Shown here: positions 7,181 through 17,300 of the stretch, in pieces
Position numbering within the stretch: the first letter of the stretch is position 1
Layout of the letters: every line of letters starts with the position of its first letter
Origin: JAQIBY01 sp963676165
Lineage (GTDB): Bacteria; Bacteroidota; Bacteroidia; Bacteroidales; ML635J-15
Assembly (NCBI GenBank): GCA_963676165.1
Contig: OY781043.1
Coordinates: 868,001-932,000 of the forward strand
Reading direction: 5' to 3'
Length of the DNA: 64,000 nt
The notes under the pieces: model-generated
The model's database searches: none
What the model was told of the DNA's origin: nothing
Seen by the model: the letters and a program-made list of their open reading frames with translations, nothing else
Translations under genes and position numbers: made by a program

Positions 7181-8461
7181 ATGAAAAACAAATTGGTAAT
7201 TATTATTGTTGGCTTATTGATTAGTGCATATGCTTTTGCACAGGATAGTCTTAAGCTATCATTAGAAGAAGCTCAGAGTTATGCTTTAGAGCATAATCGC
7301 TCTTTAAAAAATGCGTCAATTGAAATACAGAAAGCAGAGGCAAGTAGATGGCAAACAGTATCAACTTTGCTTCCACAAATAAATGCGTCTCTGGATTATT
7401 CTAATATGTTAGGATATGAGTTGGATTTTGGTGGGGCCAGCATTGCTATGGTTCCTTATGGAACGCTTGGAATTACAAGTGCTGTAAATCTGAGTGCAGC
7501 TCAATTTATTGGAATTAAGCTCAACGATATTGCCACCGAAATGGCAAGTATCACATTTGATCAAACACAACAGCAAATTTCTGATCAGGTTAAATCTATT
7601 TATTTTTCGACTTTGGTAATGGAGGAAACTATTGTCTTGCTCGAAGAAAATTTAAGTAATCTTGAAGAATTACTCAGACATACTGAACGTTCTGTGAAAG
7701 TGGGAGTTGCTGAACAAACGGATGCAGATCAAATTTCTGTACAGGTAGTGAGCATGCAAACTGTAATTAACTCTACAAAACGAACTCTTGAAATGCTTTA
7801 TAATTCTTTGCGACTTCAGTTGGGGATAGACGTTAATACAGATATTAAGTTAACACAAACTATTGATGATTTGATGAATATCGAAATCGCAATGAATACT
7901 CTAACTAAAGACTTTGCTCTAGATAACAATTATAATTACAAATTATTAAAAAAGAATACCGAACTTTCTAAAAAACAAGTTAACATGAAAAAGTGGGATT
8001 ATGCCCCATCTATAAGTGTTTTTCACCAATATCAAGGCAGGAAAAATTTTAGCGATGAGCCTACTTTTAACATGACTCCTCCAAATATGATAGGGGTCTC
8101 ATTGAGTGTACCAATATTTTCGAGTTTAAATCGTTATGCTGCTGTGAAAGAAGCAAAATTGAGTTATTCTCAACAGTTAAATACTTTAGCAGACACAGAG
8201 GAATCCTTACAAATTCAGTTTCGACAACTGAGATATAATTTAAGTTCTGCTTTTGACAACTATGAAACACAAAAAAAGAATATAGAGGTTACTCAGCGTG
8301 TTTTTGATAATATTACACTCAAGTATGAGCAGGGGTTGGCATCCAGTCTGGATGTTACAAACTCAGGAACAAACTTAGTTTCTGCACAAAACGACTATGT
8401 CCAGTCACTTATGGAGGTTATGTCGGCTCAAATAGAATTAAAACAATTATTAAATTATTAA
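7181..8461 (+). CDS. TolC-family outer-membrane efflux protein
   Basis: A 426-residue outer-membrane channel with signal peptide 1-20 (LVIIIVGLLISAYAFA). It contains two long alpha-helical OEP repeats (about residues 25-215 and 240-425) with typical phrases such as LSLEEAQSYALEHN near the start and YEQGLASSLDVTNSGTNLV near the end. It is the first gene of an operon with an adaptor lipoprotein (20-base gap) and an RND pump. Together these form a tripartite exporter spanning both membranes. Substrate unknown. Confidence 0.92.
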   Translation: MKNKLVIIIVGLLISAYAFAQDSLKLSLEEAQSYALEHNRSLKNASIEIQKAEASRWQTVSTLLPQINASLDYSNMLGYELDFGGASIAMVPYGTLGITSAVNLSAAQFIGIKLNDIATEMASITFDQTQQQISDQVKSIYFSTLVMEETIVLLEENLSNLEELLRHTERSVKVGVAEQTDADQISVQVVSMQTVINSTKRTLEMLYNSLRLQLGIDVNTDIKLTQTIDDLMNIEIAMNTLTKDFALDNNYNYKLLKKNTELSKKQVNMKKWDYAPSISVFHQYQGRKNFSDEPTFNMTPPNMIGVSLSVPIFSSLNRYAAVKEAKLSYSQQLNTLADTEESLQIQFRQLRYNLSSAFDNYETQKKNIEVTQRVFDNITLKYEQGLASSLDVTNSGTNLVSAQNDYVQSLMEVMSAQIELKQLLNY

Positions 8462-8481
8462 TAAATAATAAAAAGAGAGAT

Positions 8482-9504
8482 ATGGATAATATAATTAAAA
8501 CTTCCATTTTATTGAGTTTAGTGTTTTTCTTTGTTGGATGCGGAAGTGCTAGTAAGAAAGATGTTGAAATAAAAGAACAGGAAAGAATAGAAAAGGTCTC
8601 AACAATATCATTATCAAAAACAACAATTAATCGACAAATTGAACTCTCAACTGTGTTGGAAGGGTATGAGGTGGTTAACATAGCACCCTCATTGTCGGGA
8701 AGAATTGAACACATTTATGTTGAGGTTGGGACAAATGTAAGTGCAGGCGATTTGTTGGTACGTATGGATCAAAACCAATTAAAAACAACTCGCTTAACTT
8801 TTACTAATTTGGGTGTTGAATTAGAGCGTCTAAGAGTTCTGAGGGAGACTGAAACAGTTTCTCAACAGGCATACGATCAGGTTAAATTAAGTTATGATCA
8901 AACTAAAGAAAGCCTGGATTTTTTAGAGGCTAATACTTTTGTTAAAGCTCCTATATCCGGAGTTATTTCAGAAAAAAATTATGAAGACGGCGAATTATTT
9001 GGCGGAACTCCAATATTGCAACTGACACAAATACATAAATTAAAAGCTCTTATAAATGTTCCGGAATCTTATTTCCCAGTTGTTAAAAAAGGAATGAATG
9101 TATTACTGCGTTCAGAAATTTATCCTAATCAAACTTTTCCTGCTGTAATTGAGATGGTGTACCCAACTATCGACCAAAATACTCATACTTTTCAAGCAAA
9201 ACTTGTTGTTAATAACTCTAAAAATGAATTAAGACCGGGAATGTTTGTTCGTACAACTCTTGCTCTTGATGAAATAGAAGCAATTGTTGTCCCTTATCAA
9301 GCAGTGCAAAAACTTACAGGGTCTAATGTTCGCTTTGTTTTTATAAATAATGATGGTAAAGCTAAACGGGTTGAAGTGAGTTTAGGACAGCGTTTTGATG
9401 AGACTATTGAAATTACTTCAGGAGAAATAAAAGAAGGAGATGAATTAGTTGTTCTTGGACAGGCTAAATTAGTTGATGGAGTAAAGCTAGATGTTGTAAA
9501 ATAA
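8482..9504 (+). CDS. RND efflux periplasmic adaptor (membrane fusion lipoprotein)
   Basis: A 340-residue adaptor with a lipoprotein signal (FFVGC, lipidated Cys20). The HlyD/AcrA architecture is visible: biotinyl-lipoyl half-motifs (LSGRIEHIYVEVGTNVSAGD and VKAPISGVISEKNYEDGELF), a short alpha hairpin (~105-150), a beta-barrel region and a membrane-proximal domain (VVPYQAVQKL onward). It links the RND pump to the TolC-like channel. The neighbours on both sides are in the same orientation with short gaps. Confidence 0.93.
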   Translation: MDNIIKTSILLSLVFFFVGCGSASKKDVEIKEQERIEKVSTISLSKTTINRQIELSTVLEGYEVVNIAPSLSGRIEHIYVEVGTNVSAGDLLVRMDQNQLKTTRLTFTNLGVELERLRVLRETETVSQQAYDQVKLSYDQTKESLDFLEANTFVKAPISGVISEKNYEDGELFGGTPILQLTQIHKLKALINVPESYFPVVKKGMNVLLRSEIYPNQTFPAVIEMVYPTIDQNTHTFQAKLVVNNSKNELRPGMFVRTTLALDEIEAIVVPYQAVQKLTGSNVRFVFINNDGKAKRVEVSLGQRFDETIEITSGEIKEGDELVVLGQAKLVDGVKLDVVK

Positions 9505-9573
9505 ATTCATGGTTTTCAGAAAGAGCTATTATAATTTGAAATTAATAGAACATAAAATTTAAAATATTTTAAA

Positions 9574-12500
9574 ATGAGTATATATAAAACAGCAATTAAC
9601 AAACCTGTTTCAACCTTGCTGATATTTGTGGCTGTATTAGTTGTTGGTCTGTATTCTTTGTCAAGATTACCAATTGACCAGTTTCCTGAAATGGATCCGC
9701 CATATGTTACTGTAATGACTACTTATGCAGGAGCAAATGCCAGTGAAGTTGAAACAAATGTAACCAAATTATTGGAAAACGGACTAAATTCTGTTGATGG
9801 TTTAAAAGAGATTTCTTCGACTTCAAGCGATAATATGTCTATGGTTGCTCTGGAATTTGAGTGGGGTGTTAATATTGACGAAGTTATTAACGATGTACGG
9901 TCTTCAATTGATATGATTAGAGACAATTTGCCTAGTGGATGTTCTACTCCATTTATTTTCAAAATCAGTACTAGCTCTATTCCTATTGCAATGTATGCTG
10001 TAACAGCGGATGAAAGTTATGCCGGATTGGATAAGATATTAAATGATGAGGTTATTCCTCAACTTAATAGAGTAGATGGTATTGGTAATATTTCTGTTAA
10101 TGGTTCCCCAAAACGATATGTTTATATTGATCTTGACCAACAAAAACTAGATGCTTATAATCTACCATTAGAAGTTGTAGGAAATGCAATTAGTAATAAT
10201 AATTTGAACCTTGCATCAGGTATTGTAAAAATGGATAAAGAACAATATCAGGTTCAGGTGCGAAGTGAATATGTCGAAAGTAGTGAGATTAACGATATTG
10301 TTGTAAGTACTACACCAACAGGAAAGCAAGTTTATGTTCGAGATATAGCTGTTGTTCGAGATACAATTAAAGATTTGTCGCTTGACGAAAAAATTAATGG
10401 AAAAGATGGTGTTCGGTTAGTTGTTACAAAAGCATCAGGAGGAAACACTGTAAAAATCCTTGAAAACCTTAATAAAGAATTAGATAAAATTCAATTAGAG
10501 CTTCCTCCTGATATAAAGATTAATGTTGTCTTTGATTCGGCAGACGAGATTCAAAACTCCGTTGATAGCCTTTTTGAATCTATAATGTATGCACTATTAT
10601 TTGTAGTAATTGTTGTATTATTTTTCTTAGGAAAGTGGCGTGCGACTATTATTATTGCTTTAACAATTCCTATAGCTTTAATTGTGTCATTTGTATATTT
10701 GTCATTTACAGGTAGTTCTTTAAATATTATATCATTATCAGCTTTGACAATTGCTATTGGTATGGTGGTAGATGATGCTATTGTAGTGCTCGAAAATATT
10801 ACAAGGCATATTGAACGTGGAAGTAGTCCTCGAGAAGCTGCAAAATATGGCACTAACGAAGTTTGGATTTCCGTTATTGCAACCACGCTTGTAATTGTTG
10901 CTGTGTTTGTCCCGTTGACAATGTTAGATGGTATGGCTGGTGTTATGTTTAAAGAATTAGGGTGGATTGTTACAATTGTGGTGGTCACTTCTACAATAAT
11001 AGCTATCACTTTAACCCCTATGTTAAGTTCAAAGTTGTTAAAATCGAAGAAAATTGTTGTTGATGAAAATGGACATATTGTTAAGTCTGAACGTAAAAAA
11101 AATTGGTATGAAAAAACTGTAGTGAGATTTTTGGATAAACTAGATGATTTTTATTCAAAAATTTTGAGAATATGTTTGAAAAATAAAATAATTACAATTT
11201 TTATTGCTATTGCCATTTTTGGGGTTTCTCTTTATCCTCTGGTTTCCGGTAAAATAGGAACAGATTTCATGCAACAAACTGATAATGGGCGTTTGAATGT
11301 TACTGTGGAACTAAATAGAGGTACACGAATTGAAGAAACTTTAAAGACAGCTCGTGTTTTAGAAAGCCGGTTTAAAGAAATTGCACCGGAGATTGTTATA
11401 ATATCTACATCGGCTGGACTAACAGACGAAGCCGGAATTTCAGCTATGTTTTCGTCAAGCACTAATAGTAAAATATCTATGACTATTAGAACAACAGAAA
11501 AAGGAGAACGGGAACGAAGTATAGAGGAAATAGCAGAAGTATTACGGCAGGAAATGGCAAATTATCCTGAAATTATTGAATATCAGGCTCAGGCTTCATC
11601 TTCGGGGCCAGGTGGAGCTTCTACCGTTGATGTTGAAATTTATGGTTATGATTTTGATCAAACTTATATTTTGGCAGAGACGATAAGTCAAATAATTAGA
11701 GATAGTGTGTCAAGTGCCAGAAACGTTACCATTAGTCGTGATGAGGATCGTGCCGAATTAAAAGTTGTTATTGACAAAGAAAAATTAGCTCGCCATGGTT
11801 TAAATTCTGCAACAGTTGCAATGTATGTTCGTAATCGAATTAATGGAATGCAAGTTGGATATCTTAAAGAGGAAGGTAATGAGTACGATATTGTGGTTCG
11901 ATTAAAAGAGGAGAATCGTAATTCCTTAACAGAGTTGGAGAACTTGTCTATTCCAACAGCAACCGGTGAAATTATCAAGTTAAAAGAAGTTGCATCCATT
12001 GAAGAGCATTGGACTCCGCAAGATATTACTAGGAAAGGAAGACAACGTATAATAACTGTGTCGTCATTACCGTATAATACTTCATTAGGTCAACTTGCTG
12101 CAAGTATCGATGATGCTTTAAAAGGATTGGATATTCCTGATAATATTAATATCCGATTAGCGGGTGCTTATGAAGATCAACAAGAATCTTTTAGTGATAT
12201 TGTGATTTTAGCATTAATGATAATTTTATTGGTTTATATCGTAATGGCATCACAATTTGAGTCTTTTACTAAACCTTTTATTATTATGGCGGCTATCCCT
12301 TTTGCTGCAACTGGTGTCATTGTTGCACTACTCATTACGGGAACGACTCTTGATATGATTGGAGCTTTGGGAATGGTTATGCTTGTTGGTATTGTAGTGA
12401 AAAATGGTATTGTATTGGTAGATTATATAAATCTAATGAGAGATCGTGGTTATAAACTAAATGAAGCTATTGCTTTATCAGGAAAATCACGTTTGCGTCC

Positions 12501-12747
12501 TGTGCTGATGACTGCTTTTACTACTATATTGGGGATGTTACCAATGGCTTTAAGCCAAGGGTCAGGATCTGAAATGTGGAAACCAATGGGAATTGTAATT
12601 ATCGGAGGACTATTAGCTTCAACATTAGTTACTTTAATTATTGTTCCTGTATTATATGGTGTTATGTCACGTCATGGAGAGAGAGATAAGAAAAGTAAAA
12701 TTCGCAGAAAATTTCTATTTATGAAGATTTCTAATGAAGAAAAATAA
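9574..12747 (+). CDS. RND-family efflux transporter permease (AcrB/HAE1 type)
   Basis: A 1057-residue inner-membrane proton/drug antiporter, the normal length for the HAE-1/AcrB class. It has twelve membrane helices in two halves with two large periplasmic loops. The proton-relay residues are present: Asp400-Asp401 in GMVVDDAIVVLENI (helix 4) and Lys943 in GIVVKNGIVLVDY (helix 10). The N-terminus is typical (NKPVSTLLIFVAVLVVGLYS, QFPEMDPPYVTV). The C-terminal part has the GSGSEMWKPMGIVIIGG signature. Expression is probably controlled by the upstream LytTR system. The substrate cannot be read from sequence. Confidence 0.96.
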   Translation: MSIYKTAINKPVSTLLIFVAVLVVGLYSLSRLPIDQFPEMDPPYVTVMTTYAGANASEVETNVTKLLENGLNSVDGLKEISSTSSDNMSMVALEFEWGVNIDEVINDVRSSIDMIRDNLPSGCSTPFIFKISTSSIPIAMYAVTADESYAGLDKILNDEVIPQLNRVDGIGNISVNGSPKRYVYIDLDQQKLDAYNLPLEVVGNAISNNNLNLASGIVKMDKEQYQVQVRSEYVESSEINDIVVSTTPTGKQVYVRDIAVVRDTIKDLSLDEKINGKDGVRLVVTKASGGNTVKILENLNKELDKIQLELPPDIKINVVFDSADEIQNSVDSLFESIMYALLFVVIVVLFFLGKWRATIIIALTIPIALIVSFVYLSFTGSSLNIISLSALTIAIGMVVDDAIVVLENITRHIERGSSPREAAKYGTNEVWISVIATTLVIVAVFVPLTMLDGMAGVMFKELGWIVTIVVVTSTIIAITLTPMLSSKLLKSKKIVVDENGHIVKSERKKNWYEKTVVRFLDKLDDFYSKILRICLKNKIITIFIAIAIFGVSLYPLVSGKIGTDFMQQTDNGRLNVTVELNRGTRIEETLKTARVLESRFKEIAPEIVIISTSAGLTDEAGISAMFSSSTNSKISMTIRTTEKGERERSIEEIAEVLRQEMANYPEIIEYQAQASSSGPGGASTVDVEIYGYDFDQTYILAETISQIIRDSVSSARNVTISRDEDRAELKVVIDKEKLARHGLNSATVAMYVRNRINGMQVGYLKEEGNEYDIVVRLKEENRNSLTELENLSIPTATGEIIKLKEVASIEEHWTPQDITRKGRQRIITVSSLPYNTSLGQLAASIDDALKGLDIPDNINIRLAGAYEDQQESFSDIVILALMIILLVYIVMASQFESFTKPFIIMAAIPFAATGVIVALLITGTTLDMIGALGMVMLVGIVVKNGIVLVDYINLMRDRGYKLNEAIALSGKSRLRPVLMTAFTTILGMLPMALSQGSGSEMWKPMGIVIIGGLLASTLVTLIIVPVLYGVMSRHGERDKKSKIRRKFLFMKISNEEK

Positions 12748-12754
12748 TACTTAC

Positions 12755-12801
12755 AAATCAACATGACTGTGTATTTTTACATTTAGTCATGTTGATTTTT
12801 T
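12755..12801 (+). terminator. strong terminator or attenuator between the RND pump and the PII-like gene
   Basis: A perfect 14-pair stem (12755-12768 with 12785-12798), a 16-base loop and a T run to 12801. It lies between the pump stop and the next gene at 12814. It could therefore set the level of read-through into that gene. Confidence 0.85.
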
Positions 12802-12813
12802 AAAATAATATAT

Positions 12814-13107
12814 ATGAAAGCAGTATTTATAGTGTTTAATCAGGCAAATTCCGAGAGAGTAGAATATTTATTGGAAGAATTGAAGATTCGTGGTTTTACT
12901 CTTTTTGAGGAAGTGCAAGGGCAAGGTAGTAAAACAGGAGAACCAAGAAGAGGTACACATACATGGCCAGAGATGAACTCTGCTATTATTACTATGGTAG
13001 ATGATAACCAGGTAGAGAATTTACTAAAAACAATACATAAACTTGATTTACGAAATCGAGAAGTTGGAGTCAGGGCTTTTGTTTGGAATGTTGAACAAAG
13101 TGTTTAA
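12814..13107 (+). CDS. PII-like small protein associated with RND efflux
   Basis: A 97-residue protein with the alternating beta-alpha-beta pattern of a PII/ferredoxin-like fold. A strand MKAVFIVFNQ is followed by helix SERVEYLLEELKIRGF, the flexible T-loop-like region QGQGSKTGEPRRGTHTWPEM, strand SAIITMVDD and helix QVENLLKTIHKL. Similar PII-like proteins (for example DUF3240) occur next to RND operons in other bacteria, where they are thought to act as small trimeric regulators. It lacks the classical PII T-loop tyrosine motif. It lies 66 bases after the RND gene, across a terminator hairpin. The fold assignment is by eye. Confidence 0.6.
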   Translation: MKAVFIVFNQANSERVEYLLEELKIRGFTLFEEVQGQGSKTGEPRRGTHTWPEMNSAIITMVDDNQVENLLKTIHKLDLRNREVGVRAFVWNVEQSV

Positions 13108-13500
13108 TATGAGAAATTTTGACGGATTTTATAAAAAAATGTTTCAATAAGGGGCAGTGTCAAAATATTAAAATAAACATGACAGAAAATGGACACTTTT
13201 CTGTTCAAACTTGCCTGTCTCAGTTTTTTGTATAGACTCACGCTTTCTCCACCTCAAACTCGCAAATCAGGGACTGCGAGGTAGTTTTTCTTTCGCTCTT
13301 ACTCTAGTACTCAAATAGCATTTCTGTTAAATGACTTTTCCCTTTTTCTTTAGTGTCTTCGGGATTTACGGCTATCGTTTGCATCCTCAGCCACCTACAT
13401 TGTGCTAACCTTAAATGTTGATTGTTGAGTGAAGTCGAAGCACAAACTTCAAATCATCGAACCTCGAACTTCAAACAAATCCCTATCTTTGAGCAAAGTT
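13108..13500. other. gene-free spacer
   Basis: About 390 bases without a supported gene. It contains a small hairpin (13182-13189 with 13197-13204) without a T run. It also contains decayed repeat-like text such as TCGCAAATCAGG (shared with ~4835) and CGAACCTCGAACTTC near 13458. A GTG at 13429 could extend the methyltransferase upstream but would translate this repeat-like text. Confidence 0.45.
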
Positions 13501-14148
13501 ATGTTTATGCAAATCGAACTTGAAAATTATATTCTACAGCACAGCGATCCTGAATCAGAATTGTTGCAGGATTTGTATCGTGAAACCCATTTGTATGCGA
13601 TGCATCCTCGAATGGCATCTGGTCATATTCAGGGGCGATTGCTTGCTTTTGTTTCTCAATTAATGCATCCGAAACGAATATTGGAAATTGGAAGCTTTAC
13701 TGGTTATTCTGCACTTTGTTTGGTGGAAGGTTTAGCTCCTGATGGGAAATTAATCACTATTGAAGTGGATGATGAGTTGGAGGATAGAATACGAAAATTT
13801 ATTCAACGTGGAGGATTTGAAAATCAAATTGAGCTTTTGATAGCAGATGCAAAACAGACACTTAAAACAATAGAGTCTGGCTTTGATTTGGTATTCATTG
13901 ATGGAGATAAGCGGGAATACCCTGAGTATTTGAATTTGGTTAAACCTTTACTCAATGTAGGTGCCTTAGTGATCGCTGATAATGTCTTATGGGATGGGAA
14001 AGTTTTAGAGTCTGAAAATGAGACAGATAAAATGACCAGAGGTGTGCAGGAATTTAACAAAATACTTTCTCAGGATGTAGATTTCCAAAAGTTTATTCTT
14101 CCTTTGAGGGATGGGCTTTCCCTTGCCAGATACCAGCCAAAGCAATAG
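13501..14148 (+). CDS. SAM-dependent O-methyltransferase (Methyltransf_3 family)
   Basis: A 215-residue class I methyltransferase related to caffeoyl-CoA/catechol O-methyltransferases. The SAM-binding motif I is RILEIGSFTGYSALCL (about residues 62-77). LITIEVDDE supplies the acidic ribose-binding residue. FDLVFIDGDKREY and LVIADNVLWDG are the metal-binding and catalytic segments of the family. The start is ATG 13501 because sequence upstream is repeat-like and does not resemble the family. Substrate unknown. Confidence 0.88.
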   Translation: MFMQIELENYILQHSDPESELLQDLYRETHLYAMHPRMASGHIQGRLLAFVSQLMHPKRILEIGSFTGYSALCLVEGLAPDGKLITIEVDDELEDRIRKFIQRGGFENQIELLIADAKQTLKTIESGFDLVFIDGDKREYPEYLNLVKPLLNVGALVIADNVLWDGKVLESENETDKMTRGVQEFNKILSQDVDFQKFILPLRDGLSLARYQPKQ

Positions 14149-14228
14149 ATTTCATTGATTGTTGACAAATTGTTGATAAACAAGCGGTTTGATAACAATT
14201 AATTAACCAAACGTATGGAAATTTGCTG

Positions 14229-14244
14229 TAAATTTGCTTCGTGG
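14229..14244 (+). promoter_or_regulatory. promoter core of the first giant surface-protein gene
   Basis: TAAATTTGCTTCGTGG contains a TAnnTTTG -7 element. It is closely matched by TATTTTTGTTTCGTGG at 19499-19514 before the paralogous gene. TTGTTGAT occurs exactly 59 bp upstream of the TA in both cases (14170 and 19440). No clear -33 TTG is visible at the usual distance. Confidence 0.5.
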
Positions 14245-14301
14245 AATTTAACATGAACTGTTATAATTAACGGGATTTTTGGTTAGAAATAGACATTCAT
14301 T

Positions 14302-17300
14302 ATGATGCAAACTGTAAGAAAACTTTCTATACTACCGGCTTTGGTGGTTGCTATTTTTGTCTCTTTACTTTTTATTAGCGGGAATGCTTGGGGGCAATGG
14401 ACAACAGTTGAATCAGACAATTTCAATAATTTTTCAACGGGGTTTGTGCAATCTGGCTGTTCAAAGCAACAGTATGGAGCAGAAACTGGAGGCACATCTG
14501 ACTATTGTGCATACGACAAAAACGTCGGAGCATCTTCAGGTACATATGTTGGTAAATTCATCACACTAGAATCAGGCTACACATATCGTTTTAGTTATTA
14601 TATCAAAAAAGCAAATTCTGCATCATGTAAACTCACCCTAAAATATGGTGGAGCTGATAATGGAGGGACAACTGTATCTTCTGAGTTTACACCACCAACA
14701 AGAGGTGGTACTTCAGCTGGAGATCAATATATTTCAGATGAAATAACTGGAGATGACAATTCGTATGCTCTAAAAGCCGTTGTTACAACAGGGAATAGTT
14801 CAGATGTAAAATTAAGAATTGATGGTTTTTTAGTTGAAAGAAAACCTATCGCAAGCAGCAACCCCTCAATCATAAACATTGCTCACTCTCCAGCATCCCC
14901 CACCAGCTCTGATGTTGTAAGCGTAAGCGCTGATATCACGGATTCTGATGGAATAGCAGGAGCAGAAATTCACTGGGGGACATCTAGCGGAAGCTTAACA
15001 AACACGATAAATATGTCTGTGAGCTCAGGAGATACATATGTAACGGATACAGATATTCCAGCTCAAACTGCTGGTACGACAATTTACTATGAAGTTTATG
15101 CTCTTGATAACAATTCAGATGAAACAACCTCTGCAGAACAATCATATACGGTTGTATGCCCGTCTGTTTCTGCTCCTATAGCAACAGCAGCATCTTCTGC
15201 ATCAGGAACAAGCTTTACAGCCAATTGGAATGCAGTGAGTGGTGCCACAGGCTATGAGTTGGATGTGTATTCATTAGGCAGTGCACTTGTTGAAATGTTT
15301 ACATCTATTGGAGGAGGAGCAAGTTCTTCATATTTAACAAGATCATGGACAGGAGATGGTGGAACAGGCTGGACTGCATACAAATCTAGAATAGATCAGG
15401 TTGTAAATACTGGCAATGATGCAATTTGCTTAAAGAATGAAGCGGGAGCGTACTTAATTTCTGATGAAATATCCGGATCAATTTCCTCTATTGAATTTGA
15501 TGTTAAACAGGTATATTCAGGATCAGGAGGTCAGTTAACTGTAAAGGTTTTACATGGAGCAGGATTTGCAGATGAAATTACTGTAGGAACAATTTCTTAT
15601 TCAACAACTACATCGCAATTCTCTGAATCTGTTTCAGGTGTTAGTGGAGATTATAAAATAAGAATTGATAATAACACTTCTGCTCGACCTGTAATTGATA
15701 ATCTATCTTATGGATCATCGACATCCTATCTTACAGGATATGATCCCAAAGATGTCGGAAACGTAACCTCTTACGGTGTTTCAGGACTTACGGCTGGTGA
15801 AACATATTATTATGTTGTTCGTGCTTACAACGATTGTGGAAGTGAAAGTGGTGATTCCAATGAAATCACAGTGAATCTATCCTGCTCCGACCCAACAACT
15901 CAAGCGTCAGTACTAAGTTTTCCTGATACCCAATACGATCAAATGGATATCGCCTGGACAAATGGTGATGGTGATTATCGCCTTGTTGTTGCCAGTACAT
16001 CTGCAATTACAGGGATTCCGTCAGATAATACGACTTATATAGCAGATGCTGCATTTAATAATGGGCAAGACGAATTAAATGCAGGTGAATATGTGGTATA
16101 TGCTGGCAGCGGTAATAGTTTTACTATGACCGGACTTGGTAGTGACACTGAATATTTCATCAAAATCTTTGAGTACAATTGCGATGGTGGTTCTGAGCAA
16201 TATCTTACAGCATCCCCTTTGTCTGGCTCTGAAACTACGCTAGCAAATATTCCAGCGGTTACGGATTTTGATGTCACTTGTATGACTGAAACAACGGCTA
16301 CCGTGGAATGGACGAATCCTGGCACTGGCAATTGGGATGGCGTGGCAATTGCAGTACGTCGTGGGTCAAATCCGCCACAAGTCTTATCCGGTTTTGCAAA
16401 TCCATCTGCACTTACTGTAAATACAACATTTGGAAATGCTGGTAGCGAATATGGCAGTAGTCCCGATTACTCGTATGCAATTTACAAAGGAACGGGAACA
16501 AGTGTAACCGTAACCGGATTAACACAAGGTGAAGATTATGTCTTTAAAGCATTTTCCTATTATAATGATGGATATGATAATAGCGTTGCGGTTACTACAA
16601 CATCAATAACCGGATTAGATATTAGCGAAGTGAGTTCAGCAAGTGCAGCCGCAGCAAATTCAGAAGCCTTAATTGGTTGGGCAAATCCAGTTTGCTTTGA
16701 TGAAATCCTTATTGTCGGGAAAGATGGTGGTTCTGTTACTTCAACTCCTTTGGGTGATGGTTCTGCTTATTCCGCAGATGCAGCCTTTAGTGTTGGAACA
16801 GATATCGGTACAGATGAATATGTGGTTTATAAAGGCACTGGGACTTCGGTAAATGTTACCGGTCTTACAAATGATAATACCTATTATTTCACAATTTTCA
16901 TTCGTATTGGGACAGAATGGTCGAGTGGAGTTGAAGTCTTTGTAACACCTGCAGATGTTACAGTGCTTGAAGGTGGTGATTTGGCCATTATTTCAGTGAA
17001 TACTCAATACCTCGGAACTGGTAGTGATGATGAATGGTGTTTTATTAGTTTTGAGGACATTACAGAAGGTACATCAATCGAGTTTACTGATAACGGTTAT
17101 GAACGGGAATTGGAAGGCTTGTGGGGAGATACCGAAGGAACAGTTAGGTTGACAAGAACGAGTGGAGGTACCATTGTTGCTGGAACTCCAATATGTATTC
17201 AAGGTGCTGGCAATGATAATGATGATTTTACCATCAGATTATGTGGAGCTGATGATGATGCTAATTGGGATGTGTCATCTTTAAATGGGGCGTTTAGTTT

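Noticed and set aside
13429..13500. GTG start extending the methyltransferase by 24 residues
   Set aside because: The extension translates repeat-like intergenic text. Family similarity begins after ATG 13501.
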